Below are positions 23,160 to 34,639 of a stretch of 64,000 bases of DNA, piece after piece; the stretch's first letter is position 1, and every line of letters starts with the position of its first letter. The DNA is taken from the NCBI GenBank assembly GCA_037976565.1, contig CP137679.1:9407973-9471972 (forward strand), in the 5' to 3' direction. The DNA is from Mesocentrotus franciscanus (Eukaryota; Echinodermata; Echinoidea; Camarodonta; Strongylocentrotidae). The notes beneath the pieces are model-generated. The model was not told the DNA's origin, ran no database searches, and was given only the letters and a program-made list of their open reading frames with translations. The position numbers were made by a program, and so were the translations under genes.

Positions 23160-24484
23160 TTAACGGTGGTCGATCTTGTCATCAAAGACGGACTGGTCAT
23201 CGCTCTGATCATCCAAACTTCCAGGACCGCTTGGGATCAGTCGTCGTGCGTTCCACCGAGTTTTGTCGTGCAAGAGTAACGAGCTTGGACCTAACCTACG
23301 GATGATCTGCTTCGGTGGTGAGAACGAAGAGGCTAGTTTGTGCGAGCGATTTGGGCACTTGATCCGAACCCAGTCTCCGACTTTGAATGTTGCTGGACTC
23401 GCATTTCGACGTTTGTCGGTGTACGCTTTTGCTCGCTTCTGTTTTTCTCTGATTTCTTTCGCTTTCTCTGTGACTTCCGCGGATGGCGGAGTAGGTGGTT
23501 GAAGGATGTTGAGAGGCATTCGCAGGTTCCTGCCAATCATGAGCTTTGCTGGCGTTTCACCGGTCAACGAATGAGATGTGGATCGATATGTACGCAGGCA
23601 TATCTGGATCGCTTGAGCAAAGGTTTTCCCTTGAATTGCACACCGCCTCCGTTCGAATGCGGATTATAGCGAGATGTGCGATGGTGGCGTATGTCGTAGT
23701 GAGCTAAGAACTCTGTGAACTCTGTCGATACGAACTGAGGTCCGTTGTCTGTTGTCATATGTCGAGGCAGACCCCACTTTGTGAAAAGCTTCTCGAGAAT
23801 AGCTATGACCGACTTTGTAGTAACCGAACTTGTAGCAGCTATTTCAGGCCATTTGCTATGTAGGTTGTGTATGACTACAAGGAAACGCTGACTACTCGGC
23901 GCTGCGACAACTTCTCCGAAGATGTCTACTTGAATGGATTGCCATGGTTCTGTAGGCCATGGCGTTGGCCGTAACGGCGCTGGGCGAGGAATCGCTGACT
24001 TTTCGCTCAGTGTACAACTCACACAACTCTTCACCATTTCCTCGATTTGTGTGTCGATACCAGGCCACCAGACTGTTTCGCGACACCGATGCTTCATCTT
24101 GACAATGCCTGGATGACCATCGTGTGCAACCTGGATGACGCGATGTTGCAGAGATTTTGGAATGACCACTCGAGTACCACGTGCGATGCAAACGGCGTCG
24201 AATACTGCGAGCTCATGTCTGATGCGGTAGTACGGTTTCAGAATATCACCTATGTCGTGAGGCCATGGTGTCTTCATGTACTGACAGACCTGTTTTAGCG
24301 TTCCATCTGTAGCTGACTCTACGATGAGTTCTTCTCGCGAGACTAAGTGTGCTATTGCGTGCGACATGACTGCGAGAACGTAATCTTCGGTGTCGTTCGT
24401 AGCTTCATTGTTGCGATCACTAATTTGCGTGATGCGACTTAACATGTCGGCGACTCTGTTTACCCGAGATGTACTGCACATCAA
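23160..24484 (-). pseudogene. Gypsy Pol: integrase, catalytic Glu lost
   Basis: HHCC zinc head (HDGHPGIVKMKHRCRETVWW and SCVSCTL), the first catalytic Asp in WQSIQVDIFGE and the second in MTTDNGPQFVS. The region where the catalytic Glu is expected (NPHSNGGG then VQF) lacks it. A frame break follows, and the C-terminal part resumes at 23567 with TGETPAKLMIGRNLRMPLNI and a chromo-less basic tail ending at 23160. Confidence 0.85.
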
Positions 24485-24565
24485 AATTATACTGGTGTAG
24501 AAGATCAGACCAGCGGTAGATGCGTAGTGGGCGATGTCCTGACCCGGTTGTGCTCAACAAGGTCG

Positions 24566-24934
24566 TCAGGGTCTGATAGTCTGTGCGGAGAGTGAATCTG
24601 CGACCATATAAGTACATATGCCAGTGTTCACAGGCATACACACAAGCGAGAGCTTCCCGCTCAAGTACAAATGCCAGTGTTCACAGGCATACACACAAGC
24701 GAGAGCTTCCCGCTCCCCTGTTGAGTACTTGCGCTCGGTGCTACTCAATGCGTATGACGAGAATGCGACTGGACGCTCTTCACCATCAATCCATTGCGAC
24801 AGCACAGCTCCCACCGCGATACCTGATGCATCTGTAGTGACGAAGGTCTCCACATTAGGATCAGTACCGGTGGCGAAATTATCATTGACTTGAGCACGTC
24901 GAATGCGTGTTGCTGCCTGTCGGACCATTCCCAT
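24566..24934 (-). pseudogene. Gypsy Pol: RNase H, with a 53-bp duplication
   Basis: FVTTDASGIAVGAVLSQ, FSSYALSSTERKYS, EREALACVYACEHWHLYL are the DAS, E and following motifs of Gypsy RNase H. The segment 24610-24662 is repeated at 24663-24715 (both contain GCCAGTGTTCACAGGCATAC). The extra 53 bases shift the frame, so the RNase H tail TDYQTLTTLL continues in another frame. Confidence 0.8.
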
Positions 24935-25597
24935 GGTGTGTCGTTACGCAACAATTTCTGCAACGGTTCAGAGATTACTGCGTATTGCGCAACAAACTTG
25001 CGATAGAAATTCGTTGTGCCGAGGAACGAGGCGAGCTGCTTCGTGTTCTCAGGGACGTCTAGCTTGCGAATAGCTTCAACGTTGTCCTGCTTAGGCTCCA
25101 CTCCAGCTGCTGCAACTTTGTGGCCTAGGAAATCCACAGCGGATGCTTCAAATGTGCACGTCTCCCTGTTGAGCGTCAGGTTGTGCTTTGCGAACCGAGC
25201 GAGAACGTCGTTCAAACGCTGATCATGCTCTTCCATGTCGCGACCATGGATGACAACGTCATCTAGGAGGTTGACAGTTCCCTCACACTCTGCGAGAATC
25301 GAATACACTATCTTCTGAAATGCGCTGGGTGCCGAACTGAGACCATATGGCATGCGCTTATATTGAAACATGCCATCATTGTGATGAATGCAGTAAGGTA
25401 CCGGCTGCGTTCTGCAAGTGGAATCTGTAGGTATAGCTCCGGCGCATGTCTAGCTTCGTGGAGACTGTCGAGCCGTGAAATGACACTGACAGCTCTTGGA
25501 TGGTTGGCAGCGGATACTTATCCGGTATGATGGCTTTATTGACCGCTTTGAGATCAATGCAGAGGCGCAGTTCTCCATTCTTCTGGCGTGCCATCAC
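24935..25597 (-). pseudogene. Gypsy Pol: reverse transcriptase
   Basis: NGELRLCIDLKAVNKAIIPD-KYPLPTI, then, after a frame break near 25375-25400, YKRMPYGLSSAPSAFQKI and NLLDDVVIHG. The catalytic box is LLDD where most Gypsy elements have YxDD. LDVPENTKQLASFLGTTNFY marks the RT connection. A frame break interrupts the palm domain. Confidence 0.82.
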
Positions 25598-26105
25598 CAG
25601 ATTAGAAACCCACTGTGAGCCTGTGAGGAGTCTATGCGTTCGTTGATGTCATCGCTTTCTAAACGGCGTAGTTCTGCTGACACTTCCTCACGAACTGCGA
25701 ATGGTAGACGTCGTAAGCCCTGCGATACTGGACGCACTGATTGGTCTACCTGTGGTGCATGGCAGTATCCTGTAACAACTCCGAAGTCCGTAAACAGGGA
25801 TGGATACTGTGCCATATGGGAGTCGTTGATGATGTTGACTTGCTCACCTGTGGGGTCACAGACGCGAAAGCCAAGCAGGTCAAAGAGGTCAACCCCTAGG
25901 AGGCTCCTACCCTTCGCGACGTAGATCATACAACTGTCAACAGTCTTGTCCTTGAAGCGAACGGGCAACTTGACGCAACCTAGCACTGGAATTGGCTTGT
26001 CGGGGTAAGAAGTCAAGGTGACAGGTGCTGGCGTTAGCGGAAATGTAGAGAAATATCGCTTGTAGATCAAATCGTTGATGATCGTGACACTTGACCCCAC
26101 CATGG
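25594..26105 (-). pseudogene. Gypsy Pol: protease tail and linker to RT
   Basis: VGSSVTIINDLIYKRYF is the protease active-site neighbourhood, but the catalytic Asp position before GSS is Met or Val here, at the truncation point. LLGVDLFDLLGF is the protease C-terminal block (normally LLGxDLL), followed by the linker to RT, LFTDFGVVTGYCHAPQVDQS. The element is thus cut within the protease. Confidence 0.75.
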
Positions 26106-26466
26106 ATGATGGTTTTCATGCTGTCCTGATCAAAGTATTTACGAATGTGTCTCAAATTATAAATCATGAAATAGGCTGATTTGCATATGTTAGTAATATA
26201 TGTGAATCCATATTCAGGTTGGTATCAAAGAACACACCTAAGTTTCTAGCAGTATCAGATGGGGTTATGGTAGAGTCACTGACTGATACACTATACGCAA
26301 CCTAAATTTAGAAACCTGGCGTGGAGTACCTATGACCAAAAGTTCAGTTTTTTATCATTTACAAATTCTAATATAAACAATGCATGTTTCTAATTCAGAA
26401 ATACAATGATCTTCAGCCGGTGTGTTAGGACAAAAAGACAAGTATAGTTGTGTGTCGTCTGTGTAG
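26106..26466 (-). pseudogene. CR1-like LINE, RT palm/thumb part
   Basis: Reads YYTDDTQLYLSFCP, then KTELLVIGTPRQ and finally LRHIRKYFDQDSMKTIIHG, with breaks. The first motif is the catalytic F/YADD box with Ala changed to Thr. LRHIRKYF-QDSMKTII is the segment that normally precedes LDYCNSLL and DSQIxKLQ, and the latter resumes at 22232. The LINE text stops at about 26106, where Gypsy protease sequence begins. Confidence 0.72.
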
Positions 26467-26584
26467 TACAGTCAAACCTGTCTATAGCGACCACCCAAGG
26501 GAAACACAAATAGTGGCCATTGTAGACAGGTGGTCGTTGTAGACAGGTGGCCGTTTGCGCCATTTTGATTTTGGTTTGGACAGG
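26467..26584. mobile_element. Fragment of the pogo-like element
   Basis: TACAGTCAAACCTGTCTATA at its left edge, then GCGACCACCC and two copies of GTAGACAGGTGG. It lies between the two CR1 blocks in place of the expected GVPQGSVLGP segment, so insertion came with a deletion. Confidence 0.6.
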
Positions 26585-26692
26585 TAAGATTCAATCCATT
26601 CGATAACCTTGCCATCAATCCTAAAATGACTTCTTAGAGATTTCAGTAGACATGAATGATCTATCGTATCAAAAGCACTGCTCATTTATATT
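26585..26692 (-). pseudogene. CR1-like LINE, RT fingers part
   Basis: SSAFDTIDHSCLLKSLRSHF then RIDGKVIEWIESYLSK, the conserved LSAAFDTIDHxxLLxxL block. The preceding residues (SLLLLLD) lie at 28.33 kb, so a 1.6-kb insertion separates them. Confidence 0.75.
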
Positions 26693-28289
26693 ATAATTTG
26701 AGTAAGGAAATCCTTTGAAATTTAAAAACTTTTAGGGTTTTGCACGCCTCGGGTTGAAAAAATTTCACGTGTCATTCGTTTGGACTGCAGATCACTGTAA
26801 AGCTTGGGATTTTTTCAATAAGTTGTTTGAAATCTCGAAATGAAATATAAAAACTCAAAATAGTTCCTGAAAGAGGATGGCAACGGATATCGGTACTTGC
26901 ACTGTTCAGCAAATGTACACTCTTCAAATTGAGAATAATAAAATAAGCGATACCTTCAGCATGTATAAAAGAATGGTTCCGCGAGAAAAAATGTCTGTAC
27001 TGGTCTATGGGATTTCTTCTCATAGCGTTTTCACTGATAACTGAAATAAGCAACAATTTCATAGTACCGTTGCGTTCGCTGGTACCTTCATCTACGTGGA
27101 AACGAATACGAAAGCTGTGATTATTTACGCGCGCTCAATCTATGTATTTGGTTACCGGTAATCTACTTTTTCGTTCACGTTGATCTGATCATGTGAAAAT
27201 TATACAGTTGTGAAAATTCCCAGTTGTGAACATTAGTGAAATTACAAATATATTTTGATTTTCTGGGACAGGATAAGATTTTGTTACATCTGTAGTGACC
27301 ATATACGACCCTTGATATTTGTGTTGATCATCTATATTAAATCCTTGATATTAATTATATAATCTTATTGTTTGATAGTGTGGTTTGTTCCTCGTGAAAT
27401 CGTCAAGTTAAAAAGTACGACCCCCGCCCTGGGAGTTCTACACATCAGTTGATCATGCAGTGTCCTCTTAACTTCTTTATTAAGCAGAGTCCTACTGTAT
27501 TGCAAATTTGGTAGTTCTATATTTCTTAGGTGCTGAATGTACGTGAACAATGAAGTAACATGATTAATGATGAGAAATACGTCAACAAATAGGACAAAAG
27601 TTTAAAATGAAAGACACATAAAACAATTTAAGTTTCTCTATTTATCTTCCTTTTTAATTTAATCATGGTTTCAAGATAACATGAACAAATAGTCGTATAC
27701 CAATTAATATCTATCAACAAATTCATAATTTTCCAAAGTTATGCCATAATTATTATTGAGATATATTTTTGACAGCTCAAAATGATAAATTTAAAAAATA
27801 GTGACTACACGACATAATATATCATGACACGATGTAATATCTAATAGTATAAGAACATTTCCATTTGAGTAATAGTGGATGGAATCATAAACTGAAATGT
27901 AAGATTCTATGAATGCTGTATCTACAGTATATACGATACGGCCGGACTAAAATTAAGAAACCAAATTACATTCCAAAAAGTAGCCCCCGTCATGAAAAGA
28001 ACCCCCATGAGAAACCTCAAGGGGGCTTTTTTGTAAATTAAAAAAGAGCCCCCTTGGAAGAAAAAAATTGATGGTTGATTGTCACAAAAGTAACTACACT
28101 CCTAAACAATTGCTCATAATTTTATAACGTAGAATCGTTTCAAGATTTCGTCTTGCAAAAATATTTCTACGGTAGTTAGGAAAACAATGTGTAACAATAA
28201 GAGGTTATCATTGATCCATGGCTGAATAAGCATACATTAATGAATTTTTATTTTCATCTTTAAAAATTCGCAAAAGTTATATTATCATT
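26693..28289. other. 1.6-kb insertion in the CR1-like LINE, unidentified
   Basis: It separates two adjoining parts of the LINE RT. AT-rich, no ORF with recognisable motifs and no clear inverted ends. A short internal inverted repeat at 27.98-28.06 kb (CCCCCATGAGAAACC / GGGGGCTTTTTT) is weak. Confidence 0.4.
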
Positions 28290-28640
28290 GCAGTTTACTG
28301 AGTATTAAACAATTTCAAAATTTCGCGAGTATCAAGAAGAAGCAGTAGACTTATCTTCTGGTTGTCCATTGACATCAGAAGATCGCTTTTTATCGTAAGG
28401 AGTGCTGTTTCGGTGCTATGAAATTTTTGGTGTGCCGATTGATTAAACGGCAAGAGTGAGTGATGTCCAATGTGCTCAAGAATTTGTTGGGTAGCAGCAC
28501 CTTCTACTAACTTAGAATTATACTGAAGATTACTAATGGGCCTTAGATTACTCAATTCTGTTTCAAGGCCCGGCTTCTTCAATAGTGGTTTCACTAGAGC
28601 GACCTTCCACAATGCAGGGAATTGCCCTGCTGATAGAGAC
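28290..28640 (-). pseudogene. CR1-like LINE, RT N-terminal part
   Basis: AGQFPALWKVALVKPLLKKP, then NLRPISNL, FHSTETALL and SMDNQKISLLLLLD. This is the opening of the RT domain of CR1-type LINEs in the right order and frame. Upstream text is lost within about 140 bases, before the TIR element at 28781. Confidence 0.8.
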
Positions 28641-28780
28641 TGTAGCTCGCGTTTCTCAACTTCCTCTGCTAATTACTCGGCTATCACAGAGTTTGGCATA
28701 TCTATGTCATATAGTTGTAGTAAACAGGTTAGAACACAAAGAGCAAGATTGGTTTGAATGCGGTACGTGACTTTTCATTA

Positions 28781-30137
28781 GGCCTAAAAAAAAAAATTGA
28801 TGACTTGGCGTAACCCGCCCGACCCTATTTTTATCGCCGACCCTACGCTTTTTTATTTTTTTTTATCCGATTGCGATTGCGTAAATATCGATATCTCAGT
28901 GGGGAAAACCCGGATGTTTGTTGCTTTCGTTCTGGGCTTTGCCGCGCCGTGTTTGGGCCAGCTCGCGCCGAGTGCAGCGGGCAGGTACGCCATAGTACCG
29001 CTAGGCGATTGTATCCCCAACTTGGCGTCCTATGGCGTTCAGTTCACGGGTAAATTTGGTGCTCACGTTTTATTCAGCGTTCTTCGGAAGGTGGACATTG
29101 AAGCAACAATCGGAGAAATCGTTCAAGATCTGGCCGCTGATATTTTTGTGGTTAAGAACATCAAGGCATCTAAGGAAAACTATCCAGGAGTTTATTGTTT
29201 TTAATATGCTAGCATATTGATATCAAGAATATAGTTAAACTATTTGAATAAATAACTATCAAACATAGAAGGCATGAGATTCATCCATTTGTATAAACCT
29301 TGCATCATAGAAAAGAAAATGAAACAAAAAATGTCAGATGTGTTGCAGATATACATTTTCATATGCTGTTGGAAAAGAAAAAAATACAACTGTATTTCTA
29401 ATAAAGGATTCTGAAATACTGGAGACATTTTTTAACTGTTTGTTATTACAGAGCCATTCACAATTGTAAATATTTTCACAAGTTGTAATTGGCTACTCTT
29501 TTCAACCCTCATTCTTCAAGATTTTGGATACATGTTAACATGTTAACATGTTAACCTCTAGACAAGTTATAAAAATGTTAGTCAATACATTGTGAAAATA
29601 CTAATATTTGTGAACAGCTAGCCCCTTCTAAACCTACATATTCACCTGTTTATCCTGTTGAAGACAGTGTCTGAGATATCTCAGGCTGGGGTCTGTTGGA
29701 AACCTATTAATGCGTTCGTATGTTTGCATTTTATGTGCATGAGGGTGTATGTACATGTACATGTATGTATGCAGGGGGGGGGGGGCCAGGTGTATGTATG
29801 CACCCCCCAGGTCCCAAGGTGATCAAGATTTCAACAATTTCTTGCTCACTTAATTTGCTCACACAGTGTGTGTGTCCATATATGTGTGTGTCCATATATG
29901 TGTGTGTGTGTGCGTGGAGTTATTTGAACATATTGTGGTCTACCCCTCTCATCAGATCATCCCCAAGGTCTGAGGACCTATCTACGCCACTGTATGTATG
30001 TATGTGTATGAATGGCTAATTTCATGTATGCAAATATAAGCAACAACAACAAACAAAAAAAAAAAAAAAAAATCGCCCTACCTACCCTAATTTTCAGTGA
30101 CCCGTTACGCCAAGTCATCAATTTTTTTTTTTAGGCC
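28781..30137. mobile_element. TIR element with TTA target duplication (Harbinger-like)
   Basis: The left end GGCCTAAAAAAAAAAATTGA continues TGACTTGGCGTAAC; the right end is its inverse (TGACTTGGCGTAAC read inverted ends near 30104). TTA directly flanks both sides (28778-28780, 30138-30140). A 3-bp TTA duplication fits PIF/Harbinger. No transposase motif was recognised. Contains a 136-codon frame and GT-rich microsatellites (29.75-29.92 kb). Confidence 0.68.
28797..29204 (+). CDS. Unidentified ORF inside the TTA-flanked element
   Basis: 135 residues. The first about 35 come from the inverted end and are unlikely to be real coding sequence. From the internal Met (MFVAFVLGFAAPCLGQLAPS) it runs through YAIVPLGDCIPNLASYGVQF to KENYPGVYCF. 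The MFVAFVLGFAAPCLGQ segment resembles a signal peptide. No family was recognised. GC content is higher than the surroundings, so it may be a captured host exon; a chance frame is the other reading. Confidence 0.3.
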   Translation: MMTWRNPPDPIFIADPTLFYFFLSDCDCVNIDISVGKTRMFVAFVLGFAAPCLGQLAPSAAGRYAIVPLGDCIPNLASYGVQFTGKFGAHVLFSVLRKVDIEATIGEIVQDLAADIFVVKNIKASKENYPGVYCF

Positions 30138-30304
30138 TTACCATGAATGAGGGTACACATAAGGTTCAAACTTCAATGCACATATAACCAACAACAAAAA
30201 CACCACACATAAGCCCTGTTGCACACAATATATCAAGTTTGTTTGTTCGAAATCAGAGTATAAATACATGACTTTAGTTGTTTTGCATAGTTTTTCCTAC
30301 ATAC

Positions 30305-30442
30305 TGTATCTGGGTTGATGACATGTGCCTCCTTGTAGACTGCATCACGGTCCCCATCATCATATAGCCGATCATCCTCGAGTAGTTTATCCTTGTTCCA
30401 TTTGTGGTGGATTAGAAATCCCCTCACCACAATTGCTGGAAT
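30305..30442 (-). CDS. arih1: Ariadne-1 coding exon 2 (UBA-like domain)
   Basis: This exon encodes 46 residues starting IPAIVVRGFLIHHKWNKDKL and ending in AHVINPDT. It aligns with the ARIH1 stretch that begins [20 protein letters not shown] and ends CHVINP, the second half of the UBA-like domain, which in ARIH1 engages NEDD8 and autoinhibits the enzyme. The acceptor is TTCAG|ATTCC and the donor ACA|GTATGT; both are phase 0 and fit exons 1 and 3. The loop after KLLEDDRLYDDGD is more acidic than in vertebrates. Intron 2 that follows (19749-30304) holds the Gypsy and CR1 wreckage. Confidence 0.87.
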
Positions 30443-30576
30443 CTGAACACAGAATACAATGTGCAGGTGAATAATAGGATACATGATTTTCAATTGCACA
30501 CATGTAACAAACAAAAGAAACCCTTCCTACATCTACATGTACATGTACATACTACATATATATGGGGGCATTTACT

Positions 30577-32837
30577 AAACACTCGGGTCACGGCCCTACA
30601 CGCTGGGAAAATCTTATCTTAAATTAGCGACTGTTTTTAACCACTTTTCAATGGGGGTGCATGGGGAAATTTACTTAAAAAAGAAGTTGGATGTTGCGAT
30701 TGTTTTTTGTTAATGATAGAAAAATAAGAAACAAGAATTAAGGCTGACATTAGGAAAGACATACATTTGTACATACTAGGTGGATAAAGTGGATTTTATA
30801 GAGAAAGTGTATTACTACAAGGATATATGATAGGCCTATTAATAGGACTGATGGAAACAAGGAAGAATGGAAAGAGTGAGAAGGTGAATTGTGGGAAATT
30901 AAGAACTACCAAGAGAGTAATAAAAAGGAAAAATATATACAAAAAAAGAATTGAAAGAATTCATTGGCAAGATTAAAAACAGTGATGAAGATAGAAAGAA
31001 AAGAGTGGAGAAAATCAGGAATTACATGATGGAAAAAAGAGAAGGGATAGAATAAAATGTAGAAACTAGAAGGAATATTTTTAAAAGACTGAAAATAAAG
31101 TGAGGAATAAAACTTGATAGGATGGAAATTTCAAGGAATGATGGAAATATAGAAAGAGAAGATGAATTGTGGGAAACAAAGAACAAATTATAGAAGAAAA
31201 GGGAAAAGAGAGAAATACAGAAACAGAGTATATTATACAATGTAGGCCTAATGGATAATTGTGGTAGAATGCACCAGAAGAATTAACAATTAACATACAG
31301 TTCAGGAAAGATGAATTGCAGAAAATAACGAATTACATTGTAGGCCTAGAGGCAAAGAGGAATGAAGGGAGAGAAAGAATTAAAGATGTAGAAGAACGAT
31401 AAAATAAAAATGGCATAAGAAAACATAAGATGATAGGGGAAACCAACAAAGAATATCATAATGATTACATGATAGAATTTTGTTTTAAGGGGCAAGTCCA
31501 ATCCAAAAATAACTTACTTTCAATAAAAGCAGATAAATCAGACAAACCAATCAAAAAAAGTTTGAGCAAAATCGGTTAACTAATAAGAAAGTTATGAATT
31601 TTTGAAAAAGTATGTAAAACTATGGAACAGTGATATTCACAAATTGCCAAGATGGTTATCAGTTTGTGACGTCATGTCCTCACAACTTATCAATTGCTTT
31701 ATATAGTTTAATCCCATTAATTTCCCTTTTTATCCCCCAAAACTTGATTTCCCCATGCCTTTGCCCAGGTTATATGATTTGTATCATATTGCGTGCATGA
31801 CATTTCCCAAAAACTTTTATGAATTTTGAAGAATTGATACTATTTTCTGAATATTGTATTTCATAATTATTGATTTTTATATAAATAGTTTATCAAAATT
31901 CAATTTTTCATGATTTAACTGGACAAATATTACTCTTTATTTGTGCATCCACACAAAAACATATTACTAACAATCTAACTTGGATGCTGGTGTGAAGAAA
32001 TAAGATTCTTAGGGTGAAAATAGGAAATTTATATTATCAATATAAAAAAAATAATTAGTGGATAGTGAGGACCATACGTCACAGACTCATGAGTGAGTTG
32101 CCAATTTGTTTAGTGATTTTCAAAGTTTTTCATGTCATTAAAAATTCATAACTTTCTTATTAGTTATCCGATTTTGCTCAAACTTTTTTTGATTGGTTTG
32201 TCTGATTTTTCTGGTTCTATTGAAAGGAAGTTATTTTTGGAGTGGACTTGGGCTTTAAATGGAGAGGGAATGAAAGGACCAAAATTAATAAAAATAGAGA
32301 AACTACGACAGAGGGCAGAAATATGATTAAGAAGTTATATAGCAGAAGGAATTCATGAAATGGTTGGTAGAAGAATCAAAGATAAAGATATACATAAATA
32401 AAGGATGATAGAAGAGGTGAAAGGAGGAAAAAATGCAAGGGATGTGACGAGAGGATTAAAGAAAGATTAAAATGATAAACGATACATGTACATAGATCCT
32501 TAAGATTCATTGATGTACATGTAAGGACGAAAGCAATAGAATATAATAAAGATAGCTAGAGGATCGTACTTTTGGGGCATCTACCTTTTCCACTTCGGCA
32601 TAAAAAGCTTTTTTCTTTCTTTCTCTTTTTTTTTTTTATTACGGTAGGCCCTATGCCTTAACTGAAATCTCTATGAGTGAATTTTCCCCTTGTAAAGGAT
32701 TGGAAGACACAATTTAAAATGTTTCAAAATTGTTGATAATTTCAAATCTCTTCTTCAATAAATTTTCCCCCTTATAAAGCCGATTTGAAGACACCATTAA
32801 AAAAACATTGGCCCAGCAAGCCGTGACCCGAGTGTTT
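30577..32837. mobile_element. 2.26-kb element with 18-bp perfect inverted ends
   Basis: AAACACTCGGGTCACGGC at 30577-30594 and its exact inverse at 32820-32837; similarity continues inward (GCTGGG). The interior is A/G-rich with repeated GATGAATTGTGGGAAA-type words (about 30.88, 31.16, 31.31 kb) and hosts the TTAA element at 31499-32254. No clear target duplication or ORF. Confidence 0.6.
31499..32254. mobile_element. TTAA element, copy 1
   Basis: Flanked by TTAA on both sides (31495-31498, 32255-32258). Inverted arms of more than 100 bp include CAGACAAACCAATCAAAAAA and GAAAGTTATGAATTTTTGAA. TTAA duplication suggests Kolobok or piggyBac mobilisation; the terminal AGG-CAAGTCCA favours Kolobok (inference). 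Non-coding, 756 bp. Confidence 0.75.
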
Positions 32838-33083
32838 TCCATAAGTATTCTTAGAAAAGGAGAAACAAAGGCTATTTGTGTAGCACCTCCATCGCTGCAT
32901 AATATTATGATGGCATCGTGTCTTCCCTCTTTAATACATCACAGCCCTTAGACCGAAAACGATCGCCTTCACATTCTCGCTTCAAGTCGCTCGTGGAGGC
33001 TTGTTTAAATGATTGTTTTTTAGTGTCAGTGATGTTTTCAAATCATTAATTGAATTGAATCTTGTTTATGGAGTGTTAATTAA

Positions 33084-33856
33084 AGTACAAGTCCACTCCA
33101 AAAATAACTATCCTTTAATAGAACCAGAAAAATCAGACAAACCAATCAAAAAAAGTTTGAGCAAAATCGGATAACTGATAAGAAAGTTATGAATTTTTGA
33201 AAAAGTACGAAAACTAAAAAACAATGGAAATCACTACACAAATTGCCAATTTGGTTATCAGTTTGTGACGTCATGTCTCACTATTTGTCAATTGCTTTAT
33301 ATAGTTTAATCCCATTAATTTCCTTTTTACCCCCAAAACTTGATTTCCCCATGCCTTTGCCCAGGTTATATGATTTGTATCATATTGCTTGCATGACATT
33401 TCACAAACTTTGTTATGAACTTTGAAGAATGGATACTATTTTCTGAATATTGTATATTCATAATTATTGATTTTTATATAAATATTTTATCAAAATTCAC
33501 ATTTTTCATGACTTAACTGGAAAAAAATTACTCTATATTAGTGCATCCACACAAAAACATATTACTATCAATCTAACTTGGATGCTGGTGTGAAGAAATA
33601 AGATTCTTAGGGGAAAATAGGAAATTTATATTATCAATATAAAGAAAATAATTAGTGGATAGTGAGGACCATACGTCACAGACTCATGAGTGAGTTGCCA
33701 ATTTGTGTAGTGATTTTCAAAGTTTTTCATTCATTAAAAATTCATAACTTTCTTATTTAGTTATCCGATTTTGCTCAAACTTTTTTTGATTGGTTTGTCT
33801 CATTTTTCTGGTTCTATTGAAAGTACCGTAAGTTATTTTTGAAGTGGACTTGGCCT
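33084..33856. mobile_element. TTAA element, copy 2
   Basis: Same structure and orientation as copy 1, with TTAA at 33080-33083 and 33857-33860. Interior words such as ACGTCACAGACTCATGAGTG and TATATAGTTTAATCCCATTA are shared almost base for base, so the two insertions are young and about 0.8 kb apart. Confidence 0.75.
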
Positions 33857-34189
33857 TTAAACTGGCATAATTTTCTAAACTTGTTGAATTTCATTGATTG
33901 TAATGTTTTTCTTCTCCACCCTCCTTTAAGTGGCCGAAAACTCCCTCCTTTACTCTACGTCTGTTTTGTCGATTCTGACAAAATAAGGATGAATATTACC
34001 GGGATTTTGGAGGGCTGTATCTTTTGATAGAAACATCGTGAGTCTTCAAATTCAAAATGTATTATTCTGAGTGAATTATTTTTTCAATTATCCAACCATA
34101 ATGGTGAAAACAAACCAAACGGTAAAATTGAAAAATCGTTCAGACACCCTAGACTCTACACGTAGACTACTGTAGAGTATAGGCCTACC

Positions 34190-34497
34190 GACGCTGTGAC
34201 ATCATAAAAATCAATTTTTAGAATTTCTCAATTTTTACTTCATTTTCCGAAAGAGCATCAAAAATGATGTCCAAATGTCGAAAACCAATTGAATATGTTA
34301 AGTATTGGCTGAGATATGACCATCTGAATAAATATATTTCCTATAGGAACTCAGTGTTATTTTGCTCTGGTTTGTAATCCAACCAGAGCAAAATAACACT
34401 GACTGATGTGTACATTGTTTTTGATGCTTTTTCGGAAAATGAAGTAAAAATTGAGAAATTCTAAAAAATAGTTTTTTGATGACGTCACATTTCACTA
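34190..34497. mobile_element. MITE with long inverted arms and a 22-bp perfect inner hairpin
   Basis: AGAATTTCTCAATTTTTACT and TCATTTTCCGAAA near 34219-34252 recur inverted at 34430-34467. Inside, 34351-34372 and 34381-34402 form a perfect 22-bp stem with an 8-base loop. It lies in intron 1 of arih1, about 140 bases below exon 1. Confidence 0.6.
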
Positions 34498-34639
34498 CTA
34501 TAGATCTATAGGGCCAGGGATGCGTGCAATCTCTATGCCTACAGTAGGCCTATGGGAAGGATTTTATTTTTAGCACACAACATTTAAGCAACTGAAATCA
34601 TTTCGACAGTTAGCCATGAACAGTTTCCTATAAAATTAC

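Larger units (their letters stand above)
23112..26105 (-). mobile_element. Ty3/Gypsy retrotransposon, degenerate and without LTRs
   Basis: Domains run in Gypsy order on the minus strand: protease tail, RT, RNase H, integrase with HHCC head and DDE core. No gag, no LTR pair and no primer-binding site was found. The 5' side stops abruptly at about 26105 inside CR1 LINE text. At least four frame breaks are present. It is an old endogenous element and not competent for transposition as it stands. Confidence 0.85.

Noticed and set aside
23263..24298. Plus-strand frames over the Gypsy element
   Set aside because: Shadows of the minus-strand pol; no motifs of their own.
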